A stretch of DNA of 51,575 nucleotides from CAYXOX01 sp964466745 (GCA_964466745.1 CAYXOX010000007.1:1-51575); one strand, 5' to 3'. Counted from the first letter of the stretch, positions 25,086 through 33,596 are shown. Numbers and translations are program-made. The notes: generated from the letters alone by a model not told the origin.

Positions 25086-25829
25086 TCAGCGGAAGAAGAT
25101 CTCCGCTGCGCTGCGGCTCTCGAAGGTCGCGCCGCGACCGCCGCCCGAGAGCGAGATGCGCCCGCCGATCTCGAGATAGGTTTCGGCATCGCCGAAGCCG
25201 CCGACGTTGGTTTCGGCGGCCCCCACGCCGACGAAGAAGGTGCCGAGGCTGAAGCCGGAGAATTCGCCCCGTACCCCGGCGCGCTGCACCTCGACGTCCG
25301 ACGAGAAATCGCCGTAGCCGTAAAGCCCGGTGAGCGCGAAATCGCGGCTCCAGCCGTAGCTTGCCTGCAGGCCGTAGAGCGTGCCGTCGATCGAGCCCGG
25401 CACGCCGAGAAGCCCGCCGGCGTCGTCGTCCACCGAGGCGTCGCCGATGAAGGCTTCCACCGCGAAGGGCCCGGAGCCGTAGCCGAACTCGAGCCCGTAG
25501 ACATCGGAGTCGGAGTCGTCGGCACTGTCGGTGGAATAGAACAGGCCCACCGAGCTTTGCGGCCCGAGATGGTAGATGCCGTGGATCGCCCCGGTGAACA
25601 CCTCGTCGGCGAGGAATTTCGAGGAGGCGATACCGAGGTCGAACTGCAGCGCGGCCGTGGGCGCGATGGCGAATTCGACGGAACTCTTCAGCGTGGTGGT
25701 GCTGCTGTCGCCCACATCGGGGAAGGTCTGGTAGGAAAGCTCGGTTTCACCGCCCACGACCTGCGCCGCCGCGCCATGGATCAGAAACGATGCCGCGAGC
25801 GCGCCCGCGGCGACGAAAAGGGGTTTCAT
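25086..25829 (-). CDS. Putative outer-membrane beta-barrel protein, function unknown
   Basis: A 247-residue exported protein. A signal peptide is clear (MKPLFVAAGALAASFLIHGAAAQ). The mature part alternates polar and hydrophobic residues with many Gly/Tyr/Phe, repeated short strands (LQFDLGIASS, SSVGLFYSTD, VYGLEFGYG, LYGLQASYGWS, FALTGLYGYGDF), and ends in the aromatic FFR. This suggests an 8-10 strand porin-like barrel in the outer membrane. It contains acidic loops (DSADDSDSD). I do not recognise a named family; a YfaZ-like or generic porin relationship is possible. The start at 25829 is preferred over 25880 because it begins the signal peptide. Confidence 0.65.
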   Translation of the reverse strand: MKPLFVAAGALAASFLIHGAAAQVVGGETELSYQTFPDVGDSSTTTLKSSVEFAIAPTAALQFDLGIASSKFLADEVFTGAIHGIYHLGPQSSVGLFYSTDSADDSDSDVYGLEFGYGSGPFAVEAFIGDASVDDDAGGLLGVPGSIDGTLYGLQASYGWSRDFALTGLYGYGDFSSDVEVQRAGVRGEFSGFSLGTFFVGVGAAETNVGGFGDAETYLEIGGRISLSGGGRGATFESRSAAEIFFR

Positions 25830-25931
25830 TGCTGCTGCCTCGATATCGTCTTGGTTTTGTGTTTTGTGGATAACTACCACGGCGGGCCCGAAAGGGCCAG
25901 CATTTCAAGAGATGAGGCAGGGGGGCGGCTG

Positions 25932-26366
25932 ATGCGGCCTGTGATGGATGAAGCGGCGCTGGCCGCGTTCTATGCCGAGCGGTTCCCGCAGGCCGCGGGA
26001 GAGATGGTGCTTGAGGCGATCACGCCCGAGGGGGCGCGGATGCGGATGGTTCCCGCCACGCGCCACCTTCGGCCGGGCGGCACGCTTTCGGGGCCCGCGA
26101 TGTTCGGGCTGGCCGACGTGTGCTTCTACCTTGCCGTGCTCTCGCGCATCGGCCCCGAGCCGCTTGCGGTGACGGTGTCCTCCGCGATCGACTTCATGCG
26201 CCGCCCGCAGGCGGAGGCGCCGCTCCTGGCCGAGGCGCGGCTCCTGAAGCTGGGGCGGCGGCTGGCGGTGGGCGATGTGCTGCTCAGCTCCGTGGGCGCC
26301 GCGGGGCCGGTTGCGCGCGCTTCGATGACATACGCGTTGCCGCCGAGGGGCGAAAACATGGGGTAA
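25932..26366 (+). CDS. PaaI-like hotdog-fold thioesterase
   Basis: A 144-residue hotdog-fold protein of the PaaI/YdiI type, probably hydrolysing acyl-CoA thioesters. It shows the family pattern LRPGGTLSGPAMFGLADVCFYLAVL (helix with the catalytic acidic Asp in LAD) and SSAIDFMRRPQAE. A G-rich Shine-Dalgarno lies upstream of ATG 25932; Met at 25944 is an alternative. It is divergent from the outer-membrane protein gene. The substrate is unknown. Confidence 0.82.
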   Translation: MRPVMDEAALAAFYAERFPQAAGEMVLEAITPEGARMRMVPATRHLRPGGTLSGPAMFGLADVCFYLAVLSRIGPEPLAVTVSSAIDFMRRPQAEAPLLAEARLLKLGRRLAVGDVLLSSVGAAGPVARASMTYALPPRGENMG

Positions 26367-26423
26367 CAAGATACCTAATTTTCAACCCTATGAAATACAA
26401 TACATAATCCGGGCGTAGGGCCC

Positions 26424-26451
26424 TTGACTGCGGTGGAAACTCCGGTAGAAC
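26424..26451 (+). promoter_or_regulatory. Promoter of the rplM-rpsI operon
   Basis: TTGACT (26424-26429) and TAGAAC (26446-26451) are separated by 16 bases. Directly upstream is an AT-rich block (26367-26410), unusual in this GC-rich DNA and consistent with an UP element for a strong ribosomal promoter. A leader of about 65 bases follows before rplM. Confidence 0.6.
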
Positions 26452-26522
26452 GCGCCTTCGGACCGGGCTCGCATCCGCGACCGCCGGCAAGAATGTTTCG
26501 CGCACTGGACAGGACCACACCG

Positions 26523-26984
26523 ATGAAGACCTTTTCTGCGCGCCCCGCCGACATCCAGAAGTCGTGGGTCGTGATCGACGCCGAGGGCGTCGTGCTCGGA
26601 CGCCTCGCCTCGATCGTCGCCATGCGGTTGCGCGGCAAGCACAAGGCGAGCTTCACGCCGCACATGGACATGGGCGACAACGTGATCGTCATCAACGCCG
26701 ACAAGGTGCAGCTCACCGGCAACAAGCGCCGCGAGAAGACCTATTACCGCCACACCGGCTATCCCGGCGGGATCCGCTCGACGACGGCCGAGAAGATCCT
26801 CGAGGGCAAGCACCCCGAGCGCGTGGTCGAAAAGGCCGTGCAGCGGATGCTGCCCTCCAACCGGCTGAGCCGCAAGCAGATGGGCAACCTGCGCGTCTAC
26901 GCCGGCGCCGCCCATCCTCACGAGGCGCAGAACCCCGCGGTTCTCGACGTCGCATCGATGAACAAGAAGAACACGAGGGTCTGA
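26523..26984 (+). CDS. rplM: 50S ribosomal protein L13
   Basis: This is a structural protein of the large ribosomal subunit. The 153-residue product has typical L13 blocks: KSWVVIDAEGVVLGRLAS, RGKHKASFTPHMDMGD, INADKVQLTGNKRREKTYYRHTG and RMLPSNRLSRKQMGNLRVY. The length fits alphaproteobacterial L13. It is cotranscribed with rpsI, 2 bases downstream, from the promoter at 26424. Confidence 0.98.
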   Translation: MKTFSARPADIQKSWVVIDAEGVVLGRLASIVAMRLRGKHKASFTPHMDMGDNVIVINADKVQLTGNKRREKTYYRHTGYPGGIRSTTAEKILEGKHPERVVEKAVQRMLPSNRLSRKQMGNLRVYAGAAHPHEAQNPAVLDVASMNKKNTRV

Positions 26985-26986
26985 AG

Positions 26987-27490
26987 ATGGCCGATGAGAT
27001 CAAATCGCTGGAAGAGCTGAACCAGATCGCCTCCGGCAGCGCGCCCGCAGAGGCGGCCACGTCGGTGGCCGCGGCGCCGGCACGCGAGCCCGAGCGCGAC
27101 GCGCTCGGCCGCGCCTATGCCACCGGCAAGCGCAAGGATGCGGTCGCCCGCGTCTGGATCAAGCCCGGCTCGGGCCGCGTCATGGTGAACGGCAAGGAGA
27201 TCACCACCTACTTTGCCCGCCCGGTGCTGCAGATGATCCTGCGCCAGCCCTTCCAGGTGGCCGGCGTGGTGGACCAGTTCGACGTGAACGCCACCGTCAA
27301 GGGCGGCGGGCTCTCCGGGCAGGCCGGGGCCGTCAAGCACGGCATCTCCAAGGCGCTGCAGCTCTACGACCCGTCCCTACGCGCGCCTCTCAAGGCCGCG
27401 GGATTCCTCACCCGCGACAGCCGAGTGGTGGAACGCAAGAAGTTCGGACGGCGCAAGGCCCGCCGGAGCTTCCAGTTCTCCAAGCGCTGA
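26987..27490 (+). CDS. rpsI: 30S ribosomal protein S9
   Basis: This is a small-subunit ribosomal protein whose C-terminal tail reaches the P site. The 167-residue product has an Ala/Glu-rich N-terminal extension (about 38 residues) typical of alphaproteobacteria. The S9 core follows (YATGKRKDAVARVWIKPGSG, VKGGGLSGQAGAVKHGISKAL) and it ends in the invariant KKFGRRKARRSFQFSKR. It starts 2 bases after the rplM stop and is followed by a strong terminator. Confidence 0.98.
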   Translation: MADEIKSLEELNQIASGSAPAEAATSVAAAPAREPERDALGRAYATGKRKDAVARVWIKPGSGRVMVNGKEITTYFARPVLQMILRQPFQVAGVVDQFDVNATVKGGGLSGQAGAVKHGISKALQLYDPSLRAPLKAAGFLTRDSRVVERKKFGRRKARRSFQFSKR

Positions 27491-27520
27491 CACGGGCCTG
27501 CCGGGCCACTTCGCAACCCA

Positions 27521-27548
27521 AGGGGGGCAGCGCGCGCTGCCCCTTTTT
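27521..27548 (+). terminator. Rho-independent terminator of rplM-rpsI
   Basis: A perfect 8-bp stem GGGGCAGC / GCTGCCCC with a 4-base loop is followed by TTTTT (27544-27548), 31 bases after the rpsI stop. Confidence 0.9.
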
Positions 27549-27689
27549 CGTTTCCGGCCGCGGTCGCGCGCTTCCGCGAAACCCGGCGCCGCGACGACCG
27601 CGTCGAACGGTGGCACCGGGCGCCGGGCCGGTGCACATCGTGGGCTTTCTGTGGCTTGCTGGCACCAAACCGTGCACGCAGGGAGCGAA

Positions 27690-28436
27690 ATGTCGTGTTT
27701 CAACGCAATCGATCGAGTATCAGGCGACGCGGTCGAGAAGGGCCGATGGCTGGAGAACAGACCGCGCATGATCGTGAACCGGCAAGACAGGCTGATCTTC
27801 ATCAAGACGAAGAAGACGGCGGGCACGTCCTTCGAGATCGCCTTGTCGAAAGCTTGCGGGGCGGACTGCATCATCACGCCGATACTGCCGCCCGATGAGC
27901 GCCTGCGGCGAAGCCTCGGGTTCCGGGGCGCGCAGAATTTCAAGGACTACTTCTGGCGCGAGGAGAACTTCCTCACACGCGGGACGTTCTTCAACCACAT
28001 GCCGGCCGCGCTTCTCAAGCGAGCCGTCCCCCGCAGCGTCTGGGAGAACTACCTCAAGCTCACCATCGTGCGGAATCCCTTCGATGTCGCGATCTCGCGC
28101 TACTACTGGGAGGGGGGCGAACGGCAGGGCCTGAACTTCCTCGAGTATCTTCGGCGCTTTCCCCAGCATCTGCGAGAAAACGCGGCCATCGCGCCGGCCA
28201 GCGGCGATGCGGTGCCGGACCTCTACCTGCGTTACGAGCGCCTCGAAGAAGACATGCGCGCAGCCGGCCTGGCGCATGTGTGGGAGGTGTTTTCGAGGAT
28301 CAGGGCAAAGGGGGACCGCCGCCCGAAGGCCGGAGCCCGCATTGCGGACGTCTACGGTGCATTCCCCGAAGCGGCGCAGATCGTGGCGGAAGCCTGCGCC
28401 GAGGAAATCCGAAGGTTCGACTACACATGCGCCTGA
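27690..28436 (+). CDS. Sulfotransferase-like protein 1
   Basis: A 248-residue protein with the two PAPS-binding signatures of the sulfotransferase superfamily: an N-terminal phosphosulfate loop (FIKTKKTAGTSFEIAL, about residues 30-45) and a second block LTIVRNPFDVAISRYYWE. It would transfer sulfate from PAPS to a carbohydrate or small molecule. The start is ATG 27690 with GGGAG upstream. Met at 27768 is a shorter option but would leave the loop close to the terminus. It is followed 7 bases later by a second sulfotransferase-like gene. The pair looks less GC-rich than neighbours and follows the rpsI terminator, as a gained cassette might. Confidence 0.75.
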   Translation: MSCFNAIDRVSGDAVEKGRWLENRPRMIVNRQDRLIFIKTKKTAGTSFEIALSKACGADCIITPILPPDERLRRSLGFRGAQNFKDYFWREENFLTRGTFFNHMPAALLKRAVPRSVWENYLKLTIVRNPFDVAISRYYWEGGERQGLNFLEYLRRFPQHLRENAAIAPASGDAVPDLYLRYERLEEDMRAAGLAHVWEVFSRIRAKGDRRPKAGARIADVYGAFPEAAQIVAEACAEEIRRFDYTCA

Positions 28437-28443
28437 CCTGACC

Positions 28444-29211
28444 ATGCAAAACTACTTCACCATCACCGCCGGGCGGACCGGCTCGGCCTGGCTGGCCTCC
28501 TTCCTCGCGGCCAACCTCGGGATCGAGGCCATCCACGAGCCGATGGCGATCGACGATTACGGCGTCAGGATGCCCGACATCCGGACGATGCGAACCTTCA
28601 ATACCCGCGGAAACAACGAGTTCGTCCGCCAGTTCTGGGTGCGGAAGTTCGCCAGCATCCCCGGCGAGGGCTACGCCGAAACCAACCACACGCTGAGCAA
28701 GTGCGGGCTGGTCGAGAACGTGATCCTCCACGGCCGGGAGGACATCACACGGCTTATCCTGCTCAGGCGCGGGATCGTGAAGCAGTGCACGAGCTACCTC
28801 ACCCGCGGCGATTTCAACAACATCACGCTGATCTGGCAGTGGTACCTTGACCACTCATATCCCAGGAAAATCGTCGACCCGAAATCCTTCGCCGTTCTCG
28901 GCGGTATCGGTATCCCGCTCTGGTACTGCTACGAGATGGCGGCAAGGCAGGAGTACTACCGGCGCAAGTTCTCGGATCGGATCCGGATGGTCACCGTCGA
29001 TCTCGAGGAGGTGACGACCGAAGCCGGCGCGAAGGCCCTGCTTGAGGCATTCGGCCACGAAGGATCCTGCGTACTGCCTCCCCCGGCGAACGAAAACCGC
29101 GTGGCCCCGCCGCCCGCGCTCATCGCGAGGGTCGAAGAGGCGGTGGAGCGGCTGCGCGTCGACATGGATGCGCTCGTCGATCATGCCATCCGCAGGGGCT
29201 TCGGTTTCTGA
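28444..29211 (+). CDS. Sulfotransferase-like protein 2
   Basis: A 255-residue protein starting with YFTITAGRTGSAWLASFLAAN, which resembles the phosphosulfate-binding loop of sulfotransferases (GRTGS/TxWL). A second block ITRLILLRRGIVKQCTSYL may be the 3'-phosphate-binding region (the RxxxxxxxS pattern is only loosely kept). It is probably cotranslated with the gene before it. The substrate is unknown; glycan or lipid sulfation is possible. It ends 40 bases before the convergent tetR-type gene, with a hairpin between them. Confidence 0.6.
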   Translation: MQNYFTITAGRTGSAWLASFLAANLGIEAIHEPMAIDDYGVRMPDIRTMRTFNTRGNNEFVRQFWVRKFASIPGEGYAETNHTLSKCGLVENVILHGREDITRLILLRRGIVKQCTSYLTRGDFNNITLIWQWYLDHSYPRKIVDPKSFAVLGGIGIPLWYCYEMAARQEYYRRKFSDRIRMVTVDLEEVTTEAGAKALLEAFGHEGSCVLPPPANENRVAPPPALIARVEEAVERLRVDMDALVDHAIRRGFGF

Positions 29212-29217
29212 GCCCCA

Positions 29218-29243
29218 CGCAGCGCGCCCGAACCGGCGCTGCG
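29218..29243. terminator. Hairpin between convergent genes (putative bidirectional terminator)
   Basis: A perfect 8-bp inverted repeat CGCAGCGC / GCGCTGCG with a 10-base loop lies between the two stops. TTTATT occurs a few bases later on the plus strand. Confidence 0.5.
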
Positions 29244-29250
29244 CGGCCGT

Positions 29251-29868
29251 TTATTCGTCGGGCGGGATGAAGCCGAGCCCGCGCAGGTAGATGCCGATGC
29301 CGCTTTCCAGCAGGTCCTCGGGCGGGAAGGGCGAGCGGGTGCCTGGTGAGCCGCGCGCGAAGAGTTCCACCACGCCATGGCTCAGCGCCCAGATATGGGC
29401 CGAGAACATTGCCGCGGGGGGGCGCTTGTCGGCGGGGATATGGGCAGAAAGCTGGGCGGCGGCCTTTTCCAGCACGCCCAGCGCGCGGCTTGCCGCTGCA
29501 TTGAGCTCGGGCGTGCGCTGGATGCCGATGCCGCTTTCGAACATCGCCACGTAGTGCCCGGGATAGCGGCGGGCGAAGGCAAGATAGGCCCGCCCCGTCG
29601 CCTCGAAGGCTGCGAGCGCGGAGGGCTGACCGTTGTCGTAGGCGAAATCCAGAAGGTCGGCGAAGATCTGGTAGCCCTGCAGGGCGATCTCGGCGATCAG
29701 GTCCTCGCGGCCACCGAAGTGGCGGTAGACGGCGGCAGGCGTGACGCCGGCCTTCTTGGCGGCTTCCGAGAGCGTGAACCCCGCGGGTCCTTTTTCCTCG
29801 ATCAGCCCGAGGGCGCCTTCCACCAGGGCCTGACGCAGGTTCCCGTGATGATACCCGCGCTTAGGCAT
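29251..29868 (-). CDS. TetR/AcrR-family transcriptional regulator
   Basis: A 205-residue regulator with an N-terminal helix-turn-helix (about residues 10-55: GLIEEKGPAGFTLSEAAKKAGVTP then AAVYRHFGGREDLIAEIA) and an all-helical ligand-binding C-terminal part of the type often called WHG. The start overlaps the stop of ppk2 by 8 bases, so it is the last gene of the metA-hydrolase-ppk2 unit. It may autoregulate that unit or control an unlinked gene; no palindromic operator stands out nearby. Confidence 0.9.
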   Translation of the reverse strand: MPKRGYHHGNLRQALVEGALGLIEEKGPAGFTLSEAAKKAGVTPAAVYRHFGGREDLIAEIALQGYQIFADLLDFAYDNGQPSALAAFEATGRAYLAFARRYPGHYVAMFESGIGIQRTPELNAAASRALGVLEKAAAQLSAHIPADKRPPAAMFSAHIWALSHGVVELFARGSPGTRSPFPPEDLLESGIGIYLRGLGFIPPDE

Positions 29869-30724
29869 GCCAAACTTCTGGGCCGCCCGTGATCTTCGGA
29901 TCGGGAGGCATGGCGTGCGCGCGATCCTTGCCGGCGTAGTCGAGCCCGGCCAGCACCGCCCTGATCGCGGCGAGGCGCGCGCGGCGCTTGTCGTCCGTGC
30001 GCACCACGGTCCAGGGCGCTGTAGGGCTGTGCGTGCGTTCGAAGGTTTCCGCGATTGCATCGGTGTAGGCATCCCAGCGGCGCAGGCCCTCCACGTCGAT
30101 CCACGAGAGCTTCCACTGCTTGAGCGGGTCGCGCTCGCGGGCGAGGAAGCGGCGAAGCTGCTCCGCACGTCCCACGTTGAGCCAGAGCTTCACGAAATGG
30201 ATGCCCTCGTCGATCAGCAGCGCCTCGAAGCCCGGAAGCTGCCGGAAGAAGATTGCCCTCTCCGCCGATGTGCAGAAGTCGAATACCTGCTCGACGACGG
30301 CGCGGTTGTACCAGGAACGGTCGAAGAAAACGATCTCGCCGGCGGTCGGCAGATGGTCCACGTAGCGCTGGAAATACCACTCCCCTCGCTCACGCTCGCT
30401 GGGCTTGGTGAGCGCGACGACCCGCGCGTTGCGAGGATTGAGATTTTCCCGGAACCGCTTGATCGTGCCGCCTTTTCCAGAGGCGTCGCGCCCCTCGAAG
30501 ATGACCACGACGCGCTTGCCCGTCTCGCGTACATCGGCCTGCAGCTTGGCAAGTTCAAGCTGGAGCGCCGCGAGATCCTCCTTGTAGCGGTGCTTGTCGA
30601 GCCGGGTGTCGTAGGGGTAATCCGCAAGGATCGGGCCATCGGCCTCGGCCACCAGGGCCCGCAGGTCGTGGGGGGCTTCGTTCTCGTGAAAGGCGCTGAT
30701 GGCACCGTCGAAGGGCAGGGTCAT
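29861..30724 (-). CDS. ppk2: Polyphosphate kinase 2
   Basis: It transfers phosphate between polyphosphate and nucleotides. The 287-residue single-domain protein has Walker A FEGRDASGKGGTIKRF, the lid-region RGEWYFQRYVDHLPTAGE, Walker B FFDRSWYNRAVVE, and KLWLNVGRAEQLRRF. The length and single domain fit class I PPK2. It overlaps the upstream hydrolase gene as ATGA and the downstream tetR-type gene by 8 bases. Confidence 0.94.
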   Translation of the reverse strand: MTLPFDGAISAFHENEAPHDLRALVAEADGPILADYPYDTRLDKHRYKEDLAALQLELAKLQADVRETGKRVVVIFEGRDASGKGGTIKRFRENLNPRNARVVALTKPSERERGEWYFQRYVDHLPTAGEIVFFDRSWYNRAVVEQVFDFCTSAERAIFFRQLPGFEALLIDEGIHFVKLWLNVGRAEQLRRFLARERDPLKQWKLSWIDVEGLRRWDAYTDAIAETFERTHSPTAPWTVVRTDDKRRARLAAIRAVLAGLDYAGKDRAHAMPPDPKITGGPEVWHA

Positions 30725-31758
30725 GGGCGCTCCGCTTTCGTGTTCGGGGCGCGCTGGATGCGCGCTGTCACTATGGGGGGCCGCGGCGACGGGCGCAATC
30801 CGGCCGCCCGTGCCACCCGCAGCACCGCCGCCTCCGTCCGTCGGGGCGCGGCGTGGTGGGGCATGTGCCCAGTGCCTTCGAGCATGGTCAGGCGGGCCCT
30901 GGCGATCTGGCCCGCCAGCGGCCGGGAGTGGATGTCTGCGGGCACCGTGCGATCCTCCGCGCCGTGCAGGATCTCCACCGGGCAGGTGATCTCGGTGGCG
31001 TACCGCCGCGCCATCGCCACCACATGGGGATATAGCGAGGTCACCTGCCGTGCGTTCGCCACCAGCGCCCGCGGCCGCAGGGCCAGCCCAGCGCCCAGGT
31101 GCGCGGCATAGCCGGGCGGGGTCGGGTTCGGGGCGAAGGTGCCGGCCACCATGGCCTCGAGCCGGCGGCGGGGCAGGGCGGCGGCGATGGGCGGCACGGC
31201 GAGCAGTGCGCCGAGGCGGCTCGCCGGCAGATGGTAGGCGAGGCCGAGCCCGCCGGGCCAAGGATTGGAGACAGCCCCGAGCAGGACCAGCCCGGCCGCC
31301 TCGGCTTCCAGCGCCCAGGCCAGCGCCACCGCGCCGCCGTAGCTGTGACCGACGACGATGGGCCGTTCCGCGCTCAGGCTGCGCGCCGCCGCGGCCAGCG
31401 CCCGGGCCTGCTCCGGCGGGCTCTCGCCGGCCAGCCGATGCGCCCCGTAGCCGGGCAGCTGGCCGGAGTGACCCAGCCCGGGGCGATCGAAGGCGATGAC
31501 CCGGAAGCGGCGCGCGAGGCGCGGCGCGAGATCGAAGGTGAAATCGCGCAGGTTCCCGGAGGCCCCGTGCAGCAGCACCACGGCCGGGCCTTCGCCGGCT
31601 TCCCAGGCATGGATGCGCGCGCCGGCGACATCGAGCATGCGGCCCAGCGGCGGCGCCTCCGCCTCGGCCCTGCGCGTGCGCGCCCGCGCGGCGAGGCCTG
31701 CCGCGCCCCAAAGGGCCAGCGCTGCACCGGCAGAGCCGAGGAGGGCGTCAGCGGCCAA
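30721..31758 (-). CDS. Alpha/beta hydrolase
   Basis: A 345-residue alpha/beta-hydrolase-fold enzyme. The oxyanion region is VVLLHGASGNLRDFT, the nucleophile elbow is VVGHSYGGAVAL, and the acid and base are likely in HGAEDRTVP and GTGHMPHHA. The N-terminus is hydrophobic (LLGSAGAALALWGAAGLAARA), suggesting a membrane anchor. The start used is TTG at 31758, overlapping the metA stop by 11 bases; the next Met (MLDVAGARIH) would remove the anchor. The substrate is unknown. Position after metA may be only transcriptional. Confidence 0.8.
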   Translation of the reverse strand: MAADALLGSAGAALALWGAAGLAARARTRRAEAEAPPLGRMLDVAGARIHAWEAGEGPAVVLLHGASGNLRDFTFDLAPRLARRFRVIAFDRPGLGHSGQLPGYGAHRLAGESPPEQARALAAAARSLSAERPIVVGHSYGGAVALAWALEAEAAGLVLLGAVSNPWPGGLGLAYHLPASRLGALLAVPPIAAALPRRRLEAMVAGTFAPNPTPPGYAAHLGAGLALRPRALVANARQVTSLYPHVVAMARRYATEITCPVEILHGAEDRTVPADIHSRPLAGQIARARLTMLEGTGHMPHHAAPRRTEAAVLRVARAAGLRPSPRPPIVTARIQRAPNTKAERP

Positions 31759-32662
31759 TATCGTTCAGGTCGAACGGGGTGGTCTGGTAGATCTGGTTGA
31801 CCCAGTTGCCGTAAAGCAGGTGAGCGTGGCTGCGCCAGCGGTTCTGTGGCGGCCGGGAGGGATCGTCGCCCGGGTAGTAGTTGACCGGGATGGTGACGGG
31901 CGTTCCGGCGGCGACGTCGCGGTCGTATTCCTCTTTCAGGGTCCCGCTGTCGTACTCGAAGTGGTTGAAGATGTAGAGCGCGCGGTGGGCCGGATCCTCC
32001 ACGAGGCAGGGCCCGACCTCATCGGAGGCGATCAGCGTCGTCAGCCCGGCGGCGTCGATCTCGGCCTGGCGCATCTCCGTCCAGCGGCTGACGGGGATCA
32101 CGAAATCGTCGGAAAACCCTCTCAGATAGGGGGAGTTCGGCACGAGGTTGGCCTGCCGGTAGCACCCGAACGCCTTCGCCTCCAGCATGTGCTTCTCGAT
32201 GCGGTGGAAGTGCCACATCATCGCCATCCCGCCCCAGCAGACGCCGAAGGTCGAGTGCACGTTGGTCTGGGTCCAGTCCATCACCTGGGTGAGCTCGTCC
32301 CAGTAGGTCACCTCCTCGAAGGGCAGGTGTTCGATCGGCGCGCCGGTGATGATGAGCCCGTCGAACCGCTCGCCGCGCACCTCCTCGAAGGGGCGGTAGA
32401 AGGTCTCCATGTGCTCGGCCGCGGTGTTCCTGGTCTGGTGCTCGCTCATGCGGATCAGGTGGAAATCGATCTGCAGCGGGGTCGCCCCGATCAGCCGGGC
32501 GAACTGGGTTTCCGTCTGGATCTTCTTCGGCATCAGGTTGAGCAGCCCGATCCGCAACGGGCGAATGTCCTGCCGCGCGGCGCGATCCTCTCCCATGATC
32601 ATCACGCCCTCGTCGGAAAGGACGGTGTAGGCGGGCAGGGTTTCGGGCAGCTTGATCGGCAT
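31748..32662 (-). CDS. metA: Homoserine O-acetyltransferase, MetA type
   Basis: This enzyme acylates homoserine, the first committed step of methionine synthesis. The 304-residue protein belongs to the MetA/glutamine-amidotransferase-like family, with the catalytic Cys142 in FGVCWGGMAM and a His in the RWRSHAHLLYGNW region. Residue 111 is Glu (TGAPIEHLPFEEVTYW). In studied MetA proteins Glu111 goes with acetyl-CoA use and Gly111 with succinyl-CoA, so O-acetylation is predicted. The 64-base leader has no recognisable SAM-II riboswitch. A 289-residue P-loop gene lies upstream and the hydrolase, ppk2 and tetR-type genes overlap in series downstream. Confidence 0.94.
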   Translation of the reverse strand: MPIKLPETLPAYTVLSDEGVMIMGEDRAARQDIRPLRIGLLNLMPKKIQTETQFARLIGATPLQIDFHLIRMSEHQTRNTAAEHMETFYRPFEEVRGERFDGLIITGAPIEHLPFEEVTYWDELTQVMDWTQTNVHSTFGVCWGGMAMMWHFHRIEKHMLEAKAFGCYRQANLVPNSPYLRGFSDDFVIPVSRWTEMRQAEIDAAGLTTLIASDEVGPCLVEDPAHRALYIFNHFEYDSGTLKEEYDRDVAAGTPVTIPVNYYPGDDPSRPPQNRWRSHAHLLYGNWVNQIYQTTPFDLNDIGR

Positions 32663-32726
32663 TCCTCGGGCCTTTCGGTGATCGGACCGGGCCGGCCGGT
32701 GGCCCGCGTCCGTGCAGGCGCGCCTT

Positions 32727-33596
32727 CTAGGCTTCCGTGCGCCTGCGCTCAAGGGCGCGCTCGACGAGGGCCTCGAAATCCGACGGGCTGCGCGCCCCCG
32801 CGATCTCCGCCGCGCTCACCCGCACGCCCCGCCGCGCCATGGCAGCGTAGCGCGGGGCACGGTGCGCCAGCGCCTCGGCGTAGGTCCAGCGGATGAAGGC
32901 GTCGGGGTCCACCTCGGCCTCCTGCCGGCCGGACTGCTCCAGATAGGCCTCCCATTTCGCCTGCAGGAAGCCCGGCTGGTAGTACATCGGTTTCGGCGCG
33001 CGGTCGAAACGGCGGACAAGCTCCTCGGCGTGCTCGGGCGTGCCCTCGATCCAGACGAGCAGCATCTCCCTTTCGAGCGCGGCCAGCACCGGGTCGTCGG
33101 GATCGTCGGGATCCACGATCTCGCAGATGGAGCCCGAGCTGTCGCACACGAAATGGGGGTACCCGTAGATGTCCCGGGCACGCTCGATGAAGTGCGCGGC
33201 GTCGAGCGTGGCCGCGGTTTCGGCCCTGCGGTGCTGCTCCTGGCGCTTGAGATACTCGTCGAAGGGCAGGCCGCCCCGGGCCGGGTCGCCGGGCTTGCCG
33301 AGATAGGTGGAAAGCGGGGCAAGATTGTCGAAGGTGATGTTCGAGCCGATGTATATGCTGTCAGAGAGCAGAAGCTCGCGCAGGAACGGCACCTTCATCG
33401 CCTCCCGCTTGGCGTTGTCGGCGATCAGTTCGCCCATGTAGCGGGTGCCGATGCGGTAATCGACCGAGTAGTGAAACCACTGGCCCCCCGCACGCAGCAT
33501 GTTGGAAACATGGGTCTTGCCGAGGCCCGACATGCCGAAGAGCAGCACCCGCTTCGAAGGTGCCGCGCGCCAGGCTTGGGGCGTGGGATAGAGCAT
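32727..33596 (-). CDS. P-loop ATPase-like protein of unknown function
   Basis: A 289-residue protein with a Walker A motif near the N-terminus (VLLFGMSGLGKTHVSNML, about residues 17-34). A possible Walker B-like segment is HFVCDSSGSICEIVD, and LLVWIEGTPEHAEELVRRF occurs later. It lacks a signal peptide or membrane helices. Phrases such as FHYSVDYRIGTRYMGELI suggest a nucleotide- or phosphoryl-transfer role, but I do not recognise a characterised family. It is the first gene before metA on the minus strand, separated by 64 bases. Confidence 0.75.
   Translation of the reverse strand: MLYPTPQAWRAAPSKRVLLFGMSGLGKTHVSNMLRAGGQWFHYSVDYRIGTRYMGELIADNAKREAMKVPFLRELLLSDSIYIGSNITFDNLAPLSTYLGKPGDPARGGLPFDEYLKRQEQHRRAETAATLDAAHFIERARDIYGYPHFVCDSSGSICEIVDPDDPDDPVLAALEREMLLVWIEGTPEHAEELVRRFDRAPKPMYYQPGFLQAKWEAYLEQSGRQEAEVDPDAFIRWTYAEALAHRAPRYAAMARRGVRVSAAEIAGARSPSDFEALVERALERRRTEA

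Noticed and set aside
32663..32726. SAM-II riboswitch before metA
   Set aside because: SAM-II elements are common before alphaproteobacterial metA, but this 64-base leader is very GC-rich and I could not find the SAM-II core or pseudoknot.
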